A DNA stretch of 64,000 nt, taken from an uncultured Lachnospiraceae bacterium. Its GTDB lineage: Bacteria; Bacillota; Clostridia; Lachnospirales; Lachnospiraceae. The position numbers and the translations under genes were made by a program. Below are positions 28,138-35,979 of this stretch, piece by piece (position 1 is the stretch's first letter; every line of letters begins with the position of its first letter). The stretch covers positions 1 to 64,000 of the forward strand of contig CADBCZ010000016.1 in assembly GCA_902793335.1 (NCBI GenBank), in the 5' to 3' direction. The notes below the pieces were generated by a model. It saw only the letters and a list, made by a program, of their open reading frames with translations, was not told where the DNA came from and searched no databases.

Positions 28138-29091
28138 TTATTCAGCAGATGTTTCAGGAACTTCATCAACGGACTCTTCCGTTTCCGAAGCTTCATCACC
28201 TTCAACAAGACCTTCTTTAAGTGCCTTAAATGCTGAACCGTCATACATATACATTTCAAAATTAACAACAAGTCTGTTGCCACTCTCTTCTGCTACCTGC
28301 ACAAGTTCCCCATCAACATATTCAAAAGGTGATGAAGTAAGATCACTCCATTCATAGGAAGTCACTCTAAATGCTTTATTATTAATAATTTCATCTAAAA
28401 GCGCCTGAACCTTATCATGATTACCATATACATCTAACATAAGAGATGCACTGTACACGTCTGCCTTTGTTGTATCCTCAATGTTATATATACCCTCATC
28501 ATTATTGATTGATGCAAGCGTTTCTATATTGACCATTCCATCTAATTCTGATGCATCTTTCTTGTCATCCGAAGTCTTTTTGGAATCTTTGTTTTTCTTT
28601 TTTGATTTTTTACCGATCTCTTCTTCAACAGCATTAACATTTTCCTCAGTCGCTGATGCTTCCAAAAGGTAATCAGCCGCCTCAATCGCCCTCTGTTTAG
28701 CTTTCCAGGCTTCTGAATTCTGATACGCAACTAACGCCACCGGTTCTTTTGGTGATTGTATACCGAAATTATTAACTTTAAGACCATAACTTAATGCTTT
28801 ATTGGTTATGAGTTTGTCAACATCCGCAGCGACCTTTCTCTCATAATATCTTGAAGACAACTCATCTGTCATCTTTTCAGCATTTTGCTTGAACTCTTCA
28901 ATCATATCCAATTGATAAATCTTCATCTTAATGGTATCATGAAGCACCTGCTCATCATCGAGTTTTTCATCAATTGCTTTGATCTTTCTGTTGAGCGGTC
29001 TTATACCGACTATAAAAAATAGTGCCGCAATGACAATCAGACCTAACATGTATAATAACTTTTTATCCCTAGCTGTAATTCCCGTTGTCAT
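28138..29091 (-). CDS. pilO: PilO-like pilus inner-membrane assembly protein
   Basis: A 317-residue protein with a short cytoplasmic N-terminus, one membrane helix (residues about 13-30) and a coiled coil (about 30-80), followed by a periplasm-type alpha/beta domain. This is the PilO/GspM layout. A lysine/serine-rich low-complexity insert lies near 165-185 (KKSKKKNKDSKKTSDDKK) and an acidic tail at the end. It begins four bases after the PilM/PilN gene, with GGGAGG upstream, and precedes pilB. It would form the alignment complex that links PilM to the pilin platform. Confidence 0.8.
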   Translation of the reverse strand: MTTGITARDKKLLYMLGLIVIAALFFIVGIRPLNRKIKAIDEKLDDEQVLHDTIKMKIYQLDMIEEFKQNAEKMTDELSSRYYERKVAADVDKLITNKALSYGLKVNNFGIQSPKEPVALVAYQNSEAWKAKQRAIEAADYLLEASATEENVNAVEEEIGKKSKKKNKDSKKTSDDKKDASELDGMVNIETLASINNDEGIYNIEDTTKADVYSASLMLDVYGNHDKVQALLDEIINNKAFRVTSYEWSDLTSSPFEYVDGELVQVAEESGNRLVVNFEMYMYDGSAFKALKEGLVEGDEASETEESVDEVPETSAE

Positions 29092-29095
29092 TCAC

Positions 29096-30565
29096 TCACC
29101 TCCCAGCACTTTCAGAAAGAATACATTCCAGATTGGCCACCCACTGACCTGAACTGTTGATTTCGGAATATCCTGTATAATTGACTTCGTAGAAACAATC
29201 CTCTGCATCTAGTCTGTCAATAAATGTATTAACCATATCAACCTCTTTGAACTTGGCTGTAATTCCTATCTTTCCCTGTCCGGCATCATAACTGTCCGTT
29301 GTTACCTCACCCAGTCCAACAGCCGCACGATCAATTATCTTTCCAATTTCAGATGTTGGTAGCGGATAACTGTCTATATTCTTTTCCAAAAGTCTCAAAG
29401 CATTCACATGACCACTGTACACTTCTACATTGGACGCTGCTATATCATATTCTGATGCCATCAAAACATTGGACGGATTCGTGTTATAATCCTGAAGCTC
29501 CTTAAGTTCGCTCTTTTTCTTAGAATATGTAACACCTCTCGATACAGTTATCATCAACATAAGCAAAAATACCGCTATATAAGGAATTGCAAGTTTGATT
29601 ATCTTATTACGCTTCTCCTGATCAACTACCTCACCTTTACCATACATCTTAAGAAGATTCTGATGTTCGGTAAGCTTCATGAGACCGGCAGTCGGATAAA
29701 ATGATTTATCAAGTGAATAATTAGAAGCTGAATACTTAGCTCCTTTCATTACACTAATATTATATACAACCATATCTTCAGACAAATTCATTGATATAGC
29801 TCTTTCAACATTAGACACATCATCATCTGTCATACCCGCAAGAAACACCTGTGCTATAGGATCTTCCACCTTTTCTGATTTTGAAAACTGCACAATCTGA
29901 CTTACCGTATTGGAAATCTCACCGGCAAATTCCAAAGTACCAGGCCTGTTAAATGTACGAGCAGTTGTTGAGTAGAAATATTCGCCTTTAACAAGATAAA
30001 TAGCTGTAACCGTCATTGCATCTCTAAGCATTACAACACTACTCTTATCCGGTGCAAAGTTAATCTTTTTAAGGAAATTGACAGACACTCCGATTCCGCT
30101 GTTAATTTCTTTTATCGCAATTCCCGCACCGGCAAATACATTAACGTAATTGGCTATGAAATCAACATCTGCCAATTCCGTACATACCTTCATCGTCTTA
30201 TTCTTTTTATTCTTGGTTATCACATAGAAACCAAGCAGTCTTTTTCTCTCACCCGAACGCTCCTCAAACTCACGCTGAAGATATATATCAGCTTTGTTCT
30301 GAGACATTATCGGCATATCAATCACTCTGACTGAAATCTGCGATGTATTGATTACAAGTCTTATTCCTTTCTTAGGAAGCTTGTATTGATTCCATAGCCC
30401 TGTAAGTGCATACTGAATTCCATCAGGGTCTGTTATTACACCATTTAAGAAACTACCCTCCGGCATAGGTGTAGAATACACATTACTAACGGATACCCCC
30501 TTACCGTTACTATGTCCTGAAAGAACCTCTATATCTGTATTGGATAAATAAACAGTTAGACTCAT
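29096..30565 (-). CDS. PilM-PilN-like fusion protein of the pilus alignment complex
   Basis: A 489-residue protein. Residues 1-about 320 resemble the actin-like PilM (short beta strands MSLTVYLSNTDIEVLSG, then IRLVINTSQISVRVIDMP and EINSGIGVSV). A basic stretch and one membrane helix (about 330-350, IPYIAVFLLMLMITVS) lead to a coiled coil and a PilN-like ferredoxin-fold domain to the end. The two proteins are usually separate genes; here one chain joins cytoplasmic and outside parts. The actin-like ATP site is degenerate. AAGGAGG precedes the start. Confidence 0.75.
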   Translation of the reverse strand: MSLTVYLSNTDIEVLSGHSNGKGVSVSNVYSTPMPEGSFLNGVITDPDGIQYALTGLWNQYKLPKKGIRLVINTSQISVRVIDMPIMSQNKADIYLQREFEERSGERKRLLGFYVITKNKKNKTMKVCTELADVDFIANYVNVFAGAGIAIKEINSGIGVSVNFLKKINFAPDKSSVVMLRDAMTVTAIYLVKGEYFYSTTARTFNRPGTLEFAGEISNTVSQIVQFSKSEKVEDPIAQVFLAGMTDDDVSNVERAISMNLSEDMVVYNISVMKGAKYSASNYSLDKSFYPTAGLMKLTEHQNLLKMYGKGEVVDQEKRNKIIKLAIPYIAVFLLMLMITVSRGVTYSKKKSELKELQDYNTNPSNVLMASEYDIAASNVEVYSGHVNALRLLEKNIDSYPLPTSEIGKIIDRAAVGLGEVTTDSYDAGQGKIGITAKFKEVDMVNTFIDRLDAEDCFYEVNYTGYSEINSSGQWVANLECILSESAGR

Positions 30566-30576
30566 ATCTGTCCTCC

Positions 30577-31773
30577 TTATTTTGCACCGATTGATTGATA
30601 TGACTGGTAAATCGGTACAATAACTGAAATCATAATAAATCCTACTATTGCTGCCATTACAACGATCATTACCGGCTCAAGATACGCAACCATCTGACTG
30701 ATTGCACGCTCAGATTCAAATTCCATATCATCCGCAATCGAGTCAAGCATTGTATCAAGCGAACCCGCTTCCTCACCTACCCTTATAGATGATTCCAGCT
30801 TCTTAATAAAACCGTCAACCTTACCTATCGCAGAACTTAAAGACTCTCCTGCAGTAGTATCAGCGATAACTTTTTTGAATTGTTTTTCAATATATAGATT
30901 ACCGATAGTTTTGCTTGCTATATCCAGGCAGGAAATGATAGGTATTCCTGAAGAATATAATGAACTTAAAGTCCTTGCAAATCTCGCTGTATATATAACT
31001 TTAAATAACTTTCCAACCTTTGGAAGATGTATCTGCATTCTGTCAAGCATATAACACACGGCAGGTATCTTCTTAAGAAAATAAAAAAGCAAGAATACCA
31101 CTACTCCACCGATAAGTAATGCATACCAATATGCAACAACAAAATCACTTATCGCAAGCATAACCCGTGTAGGCAACGGTAACACCGGCATTGATGCAAA
31201 CAAAGAATCAAACTGTGGCATTACAAATCCAAATATTACAGCAACTACCAAAACAATAAGTCCTGACAATATCTTAGGATATGTCATAGCGCTCTTAACT
31301 TTTGAATTAAGTCTGTCTTCCTTGGTATATTGAGCTGCAATTCTCATTGCTGTGTCATCAAGACCACCACTCGATTCAGAAGCCCTAAACATATTGATAA
31401 TAAGTTGCGGGAATACTCCCCTCATTGATTCCATAGCAACTGACAAAGGAACACCCTGCATGACTTCTTTGGTGACGTCATTGTAAATCTTGCGCTCATA
31501 TGGTGTAACAGCTTCATCCTCCGAAAGCATCTGCAGACACCTTACAAGAGGAATACCCGAACGCATCAGTGTACCAATCTGTCTTGCAAACTCAGCAAGC
31601 GCTTTCGCCTTAAGAGGTTTATAATTGGCAGTCTTTGTCAAATCCTTTGCATCTATAAGCATCAATTTCTTCTGTTTAAGGCGATCATGAAGATCCTGTT
31701 CATCATTGGCAATCAAAACGCCAACAACTGTACCGCCCTCCGCATCCTGAGCTTTGTATCTGAAATTAGGCAT
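30577..31773 (-). CDS. pilC: Type IV pilus platform protein (GspF/PilC family)
   Basis: Integral membrane platform protein, 398 residues, with the two repeated T2SSF domains. The first starts near EFARQIGTLMRSGIPLVRCL, the second near RFARTLSSLYSSGIPIISCL. Three long helices are visible (about 168-188, 215-235 and the C-terminal VMIVVMAAIVGFIMISVIVP). It couples the PilB motor to pilin addition. AAGGAGG precedes the ATG; it is 11 bp from the next gene. Confidence 0.95.
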   Translation of the reverse strand: MPNFRYKAQDAEGGTVVGVLIANDEQDLHDRLKQKKLMLIDAKDLTKTANYKPLKAKALAEFARQIGTLMRSGIPLVRCLQMLSEDEAVTPYERKIYNDVTKEVMQGVPLSVAMESMRGVFPQLIINMFRASESSGGLDDTAMRIAAQYTKEDRLNSKVKSAMTYPKILSGLIVLVVAVIFGFVMPQFDSLFASMPVLPLPTRVMLAISDFVVAYWYALLIGGVVVFLLFYFLKKIPAVCYMLDRMQIHLPKVGKLFKVIYTARFARTLSSLYSSGIPIISCLDIASKTIGNLYIEKQFKKVIADTTAGESLSSAIGKVDGFIKKLESSIRVGEEAGSLDTMLDSIADDMEFESERAISQMVAYLEPVMIVVMAAIVGFIMISVIVPIYQSYQSIGAK

Positions 31774-31788
31774 TATCTCCTACCTCCT

Positions 31789-32640
31789 TCAGCCGTGAAT
31801 AATGGCTGCAAGTTTCATATATGCATCAATAAGCTCCATACCGCATATGGTCGCTATCATATATCCTGTACATAAAAAAGGTCCAAAAGCAAAATGATCC
31901 TTCCTATCCTTCTTCTTACTAATCAATAATACAATTCCATATATACCACCCGCCAAAAGACCAATGAAAAATCCGATTATAACCAACTGCCATCCGATTA
32001 TAAGTCCTACAGCAGCAGACAGCTTCATATCTCCGCCTCCGAAAGCTCCGGGAATTGCAAACATAATAAGTAACATAGGAACGCTAATACATACTGCCCC
32101 TATAAGATGATCAATAATATTAATTCCGGGAAGAACCAACAATGCTACAACCGCTACATATAGTAGAACGATTACAAATCTGTTAGGTATCTCCATTGTA
32201 TCGAAATCTACCAAAAATACTAAATCTAGTATACAAAAAAATACAAAAATCGTCAATAAAATAAGCAATTTCCAAATGTCAAAATGAACCACTATATCTA
32301 GAGGTGAAGACATAACAAACGGTCCCGTAATTTCATCTGCATCACCAAACCGAAAAAACACCAGCAGCGCCGTCAATCCACCTATAATTTCATTAATGAA
32401 ATCCCTCTTAGGTATCTTCTCACCGCAATACCTGCATTTCCCCCTTAAGAAGATATAAGATAATACAGGAATTGTCTCATATGGTTTAAGCTGTGTCTCG
32501 CAGCTGTCACATGTAAAATGCTCTTTGAGTATCTTCTTTTCTTTTGGATAACGATATGCAATCACATTAACAAACGAAAAAGATACAGTTCCAATCATCC
32601 ATGTAAGTAAAATTGCAAGTATATATAAAAAAACTATCAT
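31789..32640 (-). CDS. pilD: Prepilin leader peptidase/N-methyltransferase
   Basis: A 283-residue A24-family aspartic membrane peptidase that cleaves the pilin leaders in this locus and methylates the new N-terminus. The N-terminal methyltransferase/zinc part has two CxxC pairs (CDSCETQ and CRYCGEKI). The two catalytic aspartates are in LVDFDTMEIPNRF and GGGDMKLSAAVG. Eight or so membrane helices. The final residues match an ending after IDAYMKLAAIIHG. It sits between the small unknown and pilC. Confidence 0.95.
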   Translation of the reverse strand: MIVFLYILAILLTWMIGTVSFSFVNVIAYRYPKEKKILKEHFTCDSCETQLKPYETIPVLSYIFLRGKCRYCGEKIPKRDFINEIIGGLTALLVFFRFGDADEITGPFVMSSPLDIVVHFDIWKLLILLTIFVFFCILDLVFLVDFDTMEIPNRFVIVLLYVAVVALLVLPGINIIDHLIGAVCISVPMLLIMFAIPGAFGGGDMKLSAAVGLIIGWQLVIIGFFIGLLAGGIYGIVLLISKKKDRKDHFAFGPFLCTGYMIATICGMELIDAYMKLAAIIHG

Positions 32641-32656
32641 TTTATTTCATTCCCTT

Positions 32657-33115
32657 TTATTCATATTCGAGTAATTTAAGTGAGTAATATCCACTCCAGA
32701 CAGGTGAGCCATCATCACTCTGCCTGAATGTAACTATATATCTGTCTTTATAAAACGTAAATGAAGCCGGTTCATTATTCTCAGTATCCCACGCATGAAG
32801 AATAATTTCACCATCAGCCTCAGCCATATCAAGTATCTCTTTCTCTAACCCCTTTGCCATTCCATTTTTAGACATAGGTTGATACATTGTTCCACCAAGT
32901 CCATATTGTTCAATTGCTTTCATCTTCATAGCAATACGAACATCCTTTGCCTCACGCATCGCCTGGCGAACACCCGAATTAATCCCTAACCCAAAAAAGA
33001 CAATACCTAATATAACTGCAACTATAACTATTGCAGCAATCAGCATTGTTATTATATTCTCATTATACCTTCTGGTGGTACCGATAACATGTGTTTGTTT
33101 GTTATTTTCTGCCAT
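32657..33115 (-). CDS. Unknown single-pass protein of the pilus assembly operon
   Basis: A 152-residue protein with a cytoplasmic leader (about 1-22), one strong membrane helix (ITMLIAAIVIVAVILGIVFFGLG, about 22-44) and a C-terminal beta-rich domain (SFTFYKDRYIVTFRQ, then SGYYSLKLLEYE). The helix is followed by an amphipathic stretch (GVRQAMREAKDVRIAMKMKA) as in pilins, but there is no class III cleavage motif before it. It is the first gene after the pilA terminator. It could be a pilin-like or alignment subunit; I do not recognise a family. Confidence 0.6.
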   Translation of the reverse strand: MAENNKQTHVIGTTRRYNENIITMLIAAIVIVAVILGIVFFGLGINSGVRQAMREAKDVRIAMKMKAIEQYGLGGTMYQPMSKNGMAKGLEKEILDMAEADGEIILHAWDTENNEPASFTFYKDRYIVTFRQSDDGSPVWSGYYSLKLLEYE

Positions 33116-33204
33116 CTATATACCCCCATTATATTATATAGTATTCATTCTCTTTGCTTAATATAAAACTAATTGAAAATTATATGTCTGTTTAATTATA
33201 AAAC

Positions 33205-33234
33205 ACCCCTCCTCCAACATATTGGAGGAGGGGT
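33205..33234 (-). terminator. Strong hairpin between the major pilin and the assembly genes
   Basis: A perfect 12-bp stem, ACCCCTCCTCCA/TGGAGGAGGGGT with a six-base loop, 70 bp after the pilin stop. On the minus strand a GTTTTATAATT tract follows. It would end most pilin transcripts and let a minority read into the assembly genes. Confidence 0.8.
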
Positions 33235-33303
33235 ACAAATCTTAATAGTTTCTTATAAATCTGTCGGTATAATCAATATATAACTCTTGATTATACATCA
33301 TTA

Positions 33304-33789
33304 TTACTCTACTGTCATATTGTCTGTATCCCAACTTCCATCTGAATCCATTGAGATAGTAACTTTTTTACCATCCTGAGATTTAAATATCATCTTTGTC
33401 AATTTATCAACAGTATATTTCTTATGACCAGATGTACCCTTGTATGAAACAGGGTTACTTGCAGAATTCAAAGCAGTTGCAGAGGTACCCGTTCCTTCTA
33501 AGAGAGTTGTCGGAGTAACCAACTTGTCAATCGCTTCACAATCAGCTTTATCAGATAAATTAACCTGATTTCCGCTCTTAGCATATCTCTCATCACTAAC
33601 AGCCTGAACTGCTGTATAGATCGAACGTGCTTCCTCTAAGTACTTAGAATTTCTTGCTCTGTCAATGTAACCGAGTAATGCCGGTACAAGTAATGCTGCC
33701 AGAATTGCAAGAATAACCAATACAACAATCAATTCAACGAGTGTAAAACCTTTCTGGTCTTTCTTAAGTGATTCAAGTCTCTTCTTCAT
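33304..33789 (-). CDS. pilA: Probable major type IV pilin
   Basis: A 161-residue prepilin. The leader MKKRLESLKKDQKG is cut before FTLVELIVVLVILAILAALL (E at +5). The helix runs on into YIDRARNSKYLEEARSIYTAVQAV, and the globular part is small and rich in T/S. The start at 33789 has AAGGAGG eight bases upstream; in-frame ATGs further up have none. Its own strong promoter, a perfect terminator just downstream and the small size point to the major subunit, while the other pilins lack a private promoter/terminator pair. Cleaved by the prepilin peptidase at 31789. Confidence 0.88.
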   Translation of the reverse strand: MKKRLESLKKDQKGFTLVELIVVLVILAILAALLVPALLGYIDRARNSKYLEEARSIYTAVQAVSDERYAKSGNQVNLSDKADCEAIDKLVTPTTLLEGTGTSATALNSASNPVSYKGTSGHKKYTVDKLTKMIFKSQDGKKVTISMDSDGSWDTDNMTVE

Positions 33790-33846
33790 AATCAATTCCT
33801 CCTTATACATATAAATTTCTTTTAATTCACACACTATTGTGTGCAC

Positions 33847-33868
33847 GTATAATATGTGCATATTATAC
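33847..33868. promoter_or_regulatory. 22-bp palindromic operator candidate at pilA
   Basis: GTATAATATG-TG-CATATTATAC is a perfect 10-2-10 inverted repeat. It covers the -10 box and the expected start of transcription of the pilin promoter. The position suits a dimeric repressor. Part of the symmetry comes from the TATAAT box itself, so chance is possible. Confidence 0.5.
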
Positions 33869-33890
33869 CATCTTTTGCTAGATTTGTAAA
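33862..33890 (-). promoter_or_regulatory. Strong sigma-A promoter of pilA
   Basis: TTTACA and TATAAT are separated by 17 bases on the minus strand, with TGG before the -10 box (extended type). The expected start is near 33855, giving a leader of about 65 bases. The rest of 33891-34076 is AT-rich spacer downstream of the minor-pilin gene. Confidence 0.85.
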
Positions 33891-34076
33891 GCGTTTTGTG
33901 GATATTGCACAGATATCATTGTTAACAATCACAAAGGATTATGTTTGTTTATATTGTCTTAATCCGTACAATATATATATCGGTATCCAACTAATATCCC
34001 TTAACCCAATATTCAATTTTTTTTGCATAATTTTTACATTTTTTTCATACCAGCTACACTTCGTAAACTCTAAATC

Positions 34077-34919
34077 TCAAGGAGCAATATCACTGTATAA
34101 AGTTGCCTCGTCTGTCGGTATATATTTCACTGTATTTTGCAAATCCACCCTTCGTTCCTTCTGATACACTGTCTCAGCACCATTTTCATCCTTGACATAT
34201 ACAATAACATCAACATAATCTACGATTTTATTGCCACTGCCATCATCATGTGGAGCAACTTTGAATTCAAGTTCTATCTTATGTTGCTGATAAAAGCTTT
34301 CAGGTAGCTTTTCCTGAGCATGCCATACAACCTTCTGTCCTATATATGAATTGAGCGCTGCGGCATTACCTGCTTCTGTGCCAACAACAATCTTATCCTC
34401 AAATAACTTCTTGTATTGAGGATTAATCTCTGCCGATCTTCCATAATATCTCATAGTAAGATATCCACTCTTTAAATCAGCCTTGTTAGTAGTTGTTCCA
34501 TTCACAGTCACTTCTCTTAAAATATTATCGCCACCATTTATCAGTAAATCATTACATCCTTTTGCATCAATCAGAACAGCATTCTCGTTATCATTAATAT
34601 TCGAGGTAATAAATTCAAGTGTTTTTCCGGTATATGCATCACTTGTATCACGGAGTTTAACATATCCGTTCAAGCCCTCCGAACTTCCCTGCATGGTTCT
34701 GATCTCTTCCTTTAACTCCGAAATCACACCATCAGCAACTGTATAAGCACTCATCCTCTGTTGTTCATCAAAAAAGAAAATGATAGCATGAGAAATACAC
34801 ATAGTCGCTGCACCCATAAAAATTGCAAGCAAAGCAAATGTCACAATAAGCTCCACCATTGTAACACCTTTGTTTTTACGCATTATTACGTTATGTCTGT
34901 TATTATGCGAACGTCTCAT
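34077..34919 (-). CDS. Minor prepilin (PilW/GspJ-like)
   Basis: A 280-residue prepilin. The leader ends in RKNKG and the mature start is VTMVELIVTFALLAIFMGAA (valine at +1, E at +5). The hydrophobic helix is followed by a region with DEQQRMSAYTVADGVISELKEEI, typical of larger minor pilins. AGGAGAG lies three bases before the ATG at 34919. Last gene of the upstream pilin operon. Likely part of the tip-initiating complex with the genes at 35004, 35417 and 35980. Confidence 0.85.
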   Translation of the reverse strand: MRRSHNNRHNVIMRKNKGVTMVELIVTFALLAIFMGAATMCISHAIIFFFDEQQRMSAYTVADGVISELKEEIRTMQGSSEGLNGYVKLRDTSDAYTGKTLEFITSNINDNENAVLIDAKGCNDLLINGGDNILREVTVNGTTTNKADLKSGYLTMRYYGRSAEINPQYKKLFEDKIVVGTEAGNAAALNSYIGQKVVWHAQEKLPESFYQQHKIELEFKVAPHDDGSGNKIVDYVDVIVYVKDENGAETVYQKERRVDLQNTVKYIPTDEATLYSDIAP

Positions 34920-35003
34920 ACTCTCTCCTGCTTTCCATTCATATAATATTTCATCAGTAATTTCATTTAACTAAGATACCGTGTAATCATCCTCAACACG
35001 CAG

Positions 35004-35396
35004 TCAGTCTCCTGTCGAAAACAAATACAATTTCCTTACATTATCATCAGTGTCATCATTCGTGACAACATACTCATCATCATTTCTCTTGAAACTGACA
35101 TTTGCAGTGTATAACTTATAATCAAACTCATCAACGACTTCTCCGGACTCTCCTTTCACTTTAAATGTATAAGTGATTTCATCCCCACTTCCAAGCTTAT
35201 ATCCATCTTCGTCTTTAAATTTTTCAGCAACCGCTCTTTCAAAGTAAGAGTTTTTTCTGTCAACATCAGTTGCTTCCCTAAGAAGATTAGATGCAAACTT
35301 TATACTGCTGTATAATATAACCATTACCAGAGTAAGCATTACAAACGCAACCAATATCTCTATCATGGTCATACCTTTATTACATCTTTTATTCAT
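35004..35396 (-). CDS. Minor prepilin (PilV/GspI-like)
   Basis: A 130-residue prepilin with leader MNKRCNKG and mature start MTMIEILVAFVMLTLVMVIL (E at +5). Short globular part of beta strands. The start at 35396 has AAAGGAG eight bases upstream; the ATG at 35426 overlaps the neighbour and has none. It is 20 bp downstream of the PilX-like gene. Size and order (X, V, W) fit a minor-pilin initiation complex. Confidence 0.85.
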   Translation of the reverse strand: MNKRCNKGMTMIEILVAFVMLTLVMVILYSSIKFASNLLREATDVDRKNSYFERAVAEKFKDEDGYKLGSGDEITYTFKVKGESGEVVDEFDYKLYTANVSFKRNDDEYVVTNDDTDDNVRKLYLFSTGD

Positions 35397-35416
35397 TTTG
35401 CTCACTCCTTTCAACT

Positions 35417-35950
35417 TTACTCCCAATGGTTATAATATCCCAGGAATTTATAAGTTGTGTAACCTTCCTTATTATCAATTTCATATTTGCATACGCATGA
35501 AGACATAACCTTATCTTCATCTGAAACAGAAATCGTTATAACAAGATTTCCCTGAAACATAGCGCTTCTGTCAAGATCCAGTGTTATTTTGCCATACACC
35601 CCTTTTGCATCCGCAACAAGTTTTTCCTTTTGCGGTGCACCTTCGTTATCATTTTCCATAAATGCATCAATATGATTAACCAATGCATCAGTAGATGAAC
35701 CGCTTACACTCTTCTCCTCCAACCTGTCTTTTAACACTTCAGAAAACGACATAGCCTGCTGGTAATACAGTTCATCTCTTCCTTCATCATTTACTGTGGC
35801 AAGCATCTGATATGCAGACATAAGCAACGTAAGAGAAAGGATCATAATGACCGCCATAACACACACCACAACTATCATGGCAGCGCCACGGTTACGTTGT
35901 TTCCGCATATTATTCTGTTTTTGTAATTGTCTATTGAATACTATGCTCAT
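35417..35950 (-). CDS. PilX/GspK-like pilus protein
   Basis: A 177-residue protein with a basic leader (RKQRNRG) and a hydrophobic helix AAMIVVVCVMAVIMILSLTLLM. The helix has no glutamate at +5, as in PilX/GspK, the pilin that caps the tip complex. The body is acidic and helical, then beta-rich (GKITLDLDRSAMFQGNLVITISV). It follows the giant prepilin by 29 bp. Lack of E5 fits the tip position, since no pilin sits above it. Confidence 0.78.
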   Translation of the reverse strand: MSIVFNRQLQKQNNMRKQRNRGAAMIVVVCVMAVIMILSLTLLMSAYQMLATVNDEGRDELYYQQAMSFSEVLKDRLEEKSVSGSSTDALVNHIDAFMENDNEGAPQKEKLVADAKGVYGKITLDLDRSAMFQGNLVITISVSDEDKVMSSCVCKYEIDNKEGYTTYKFLGYYNHWE

Positions 35951-35979
35951 TTTTAATCCTTTCTCATATACATCGTTGC

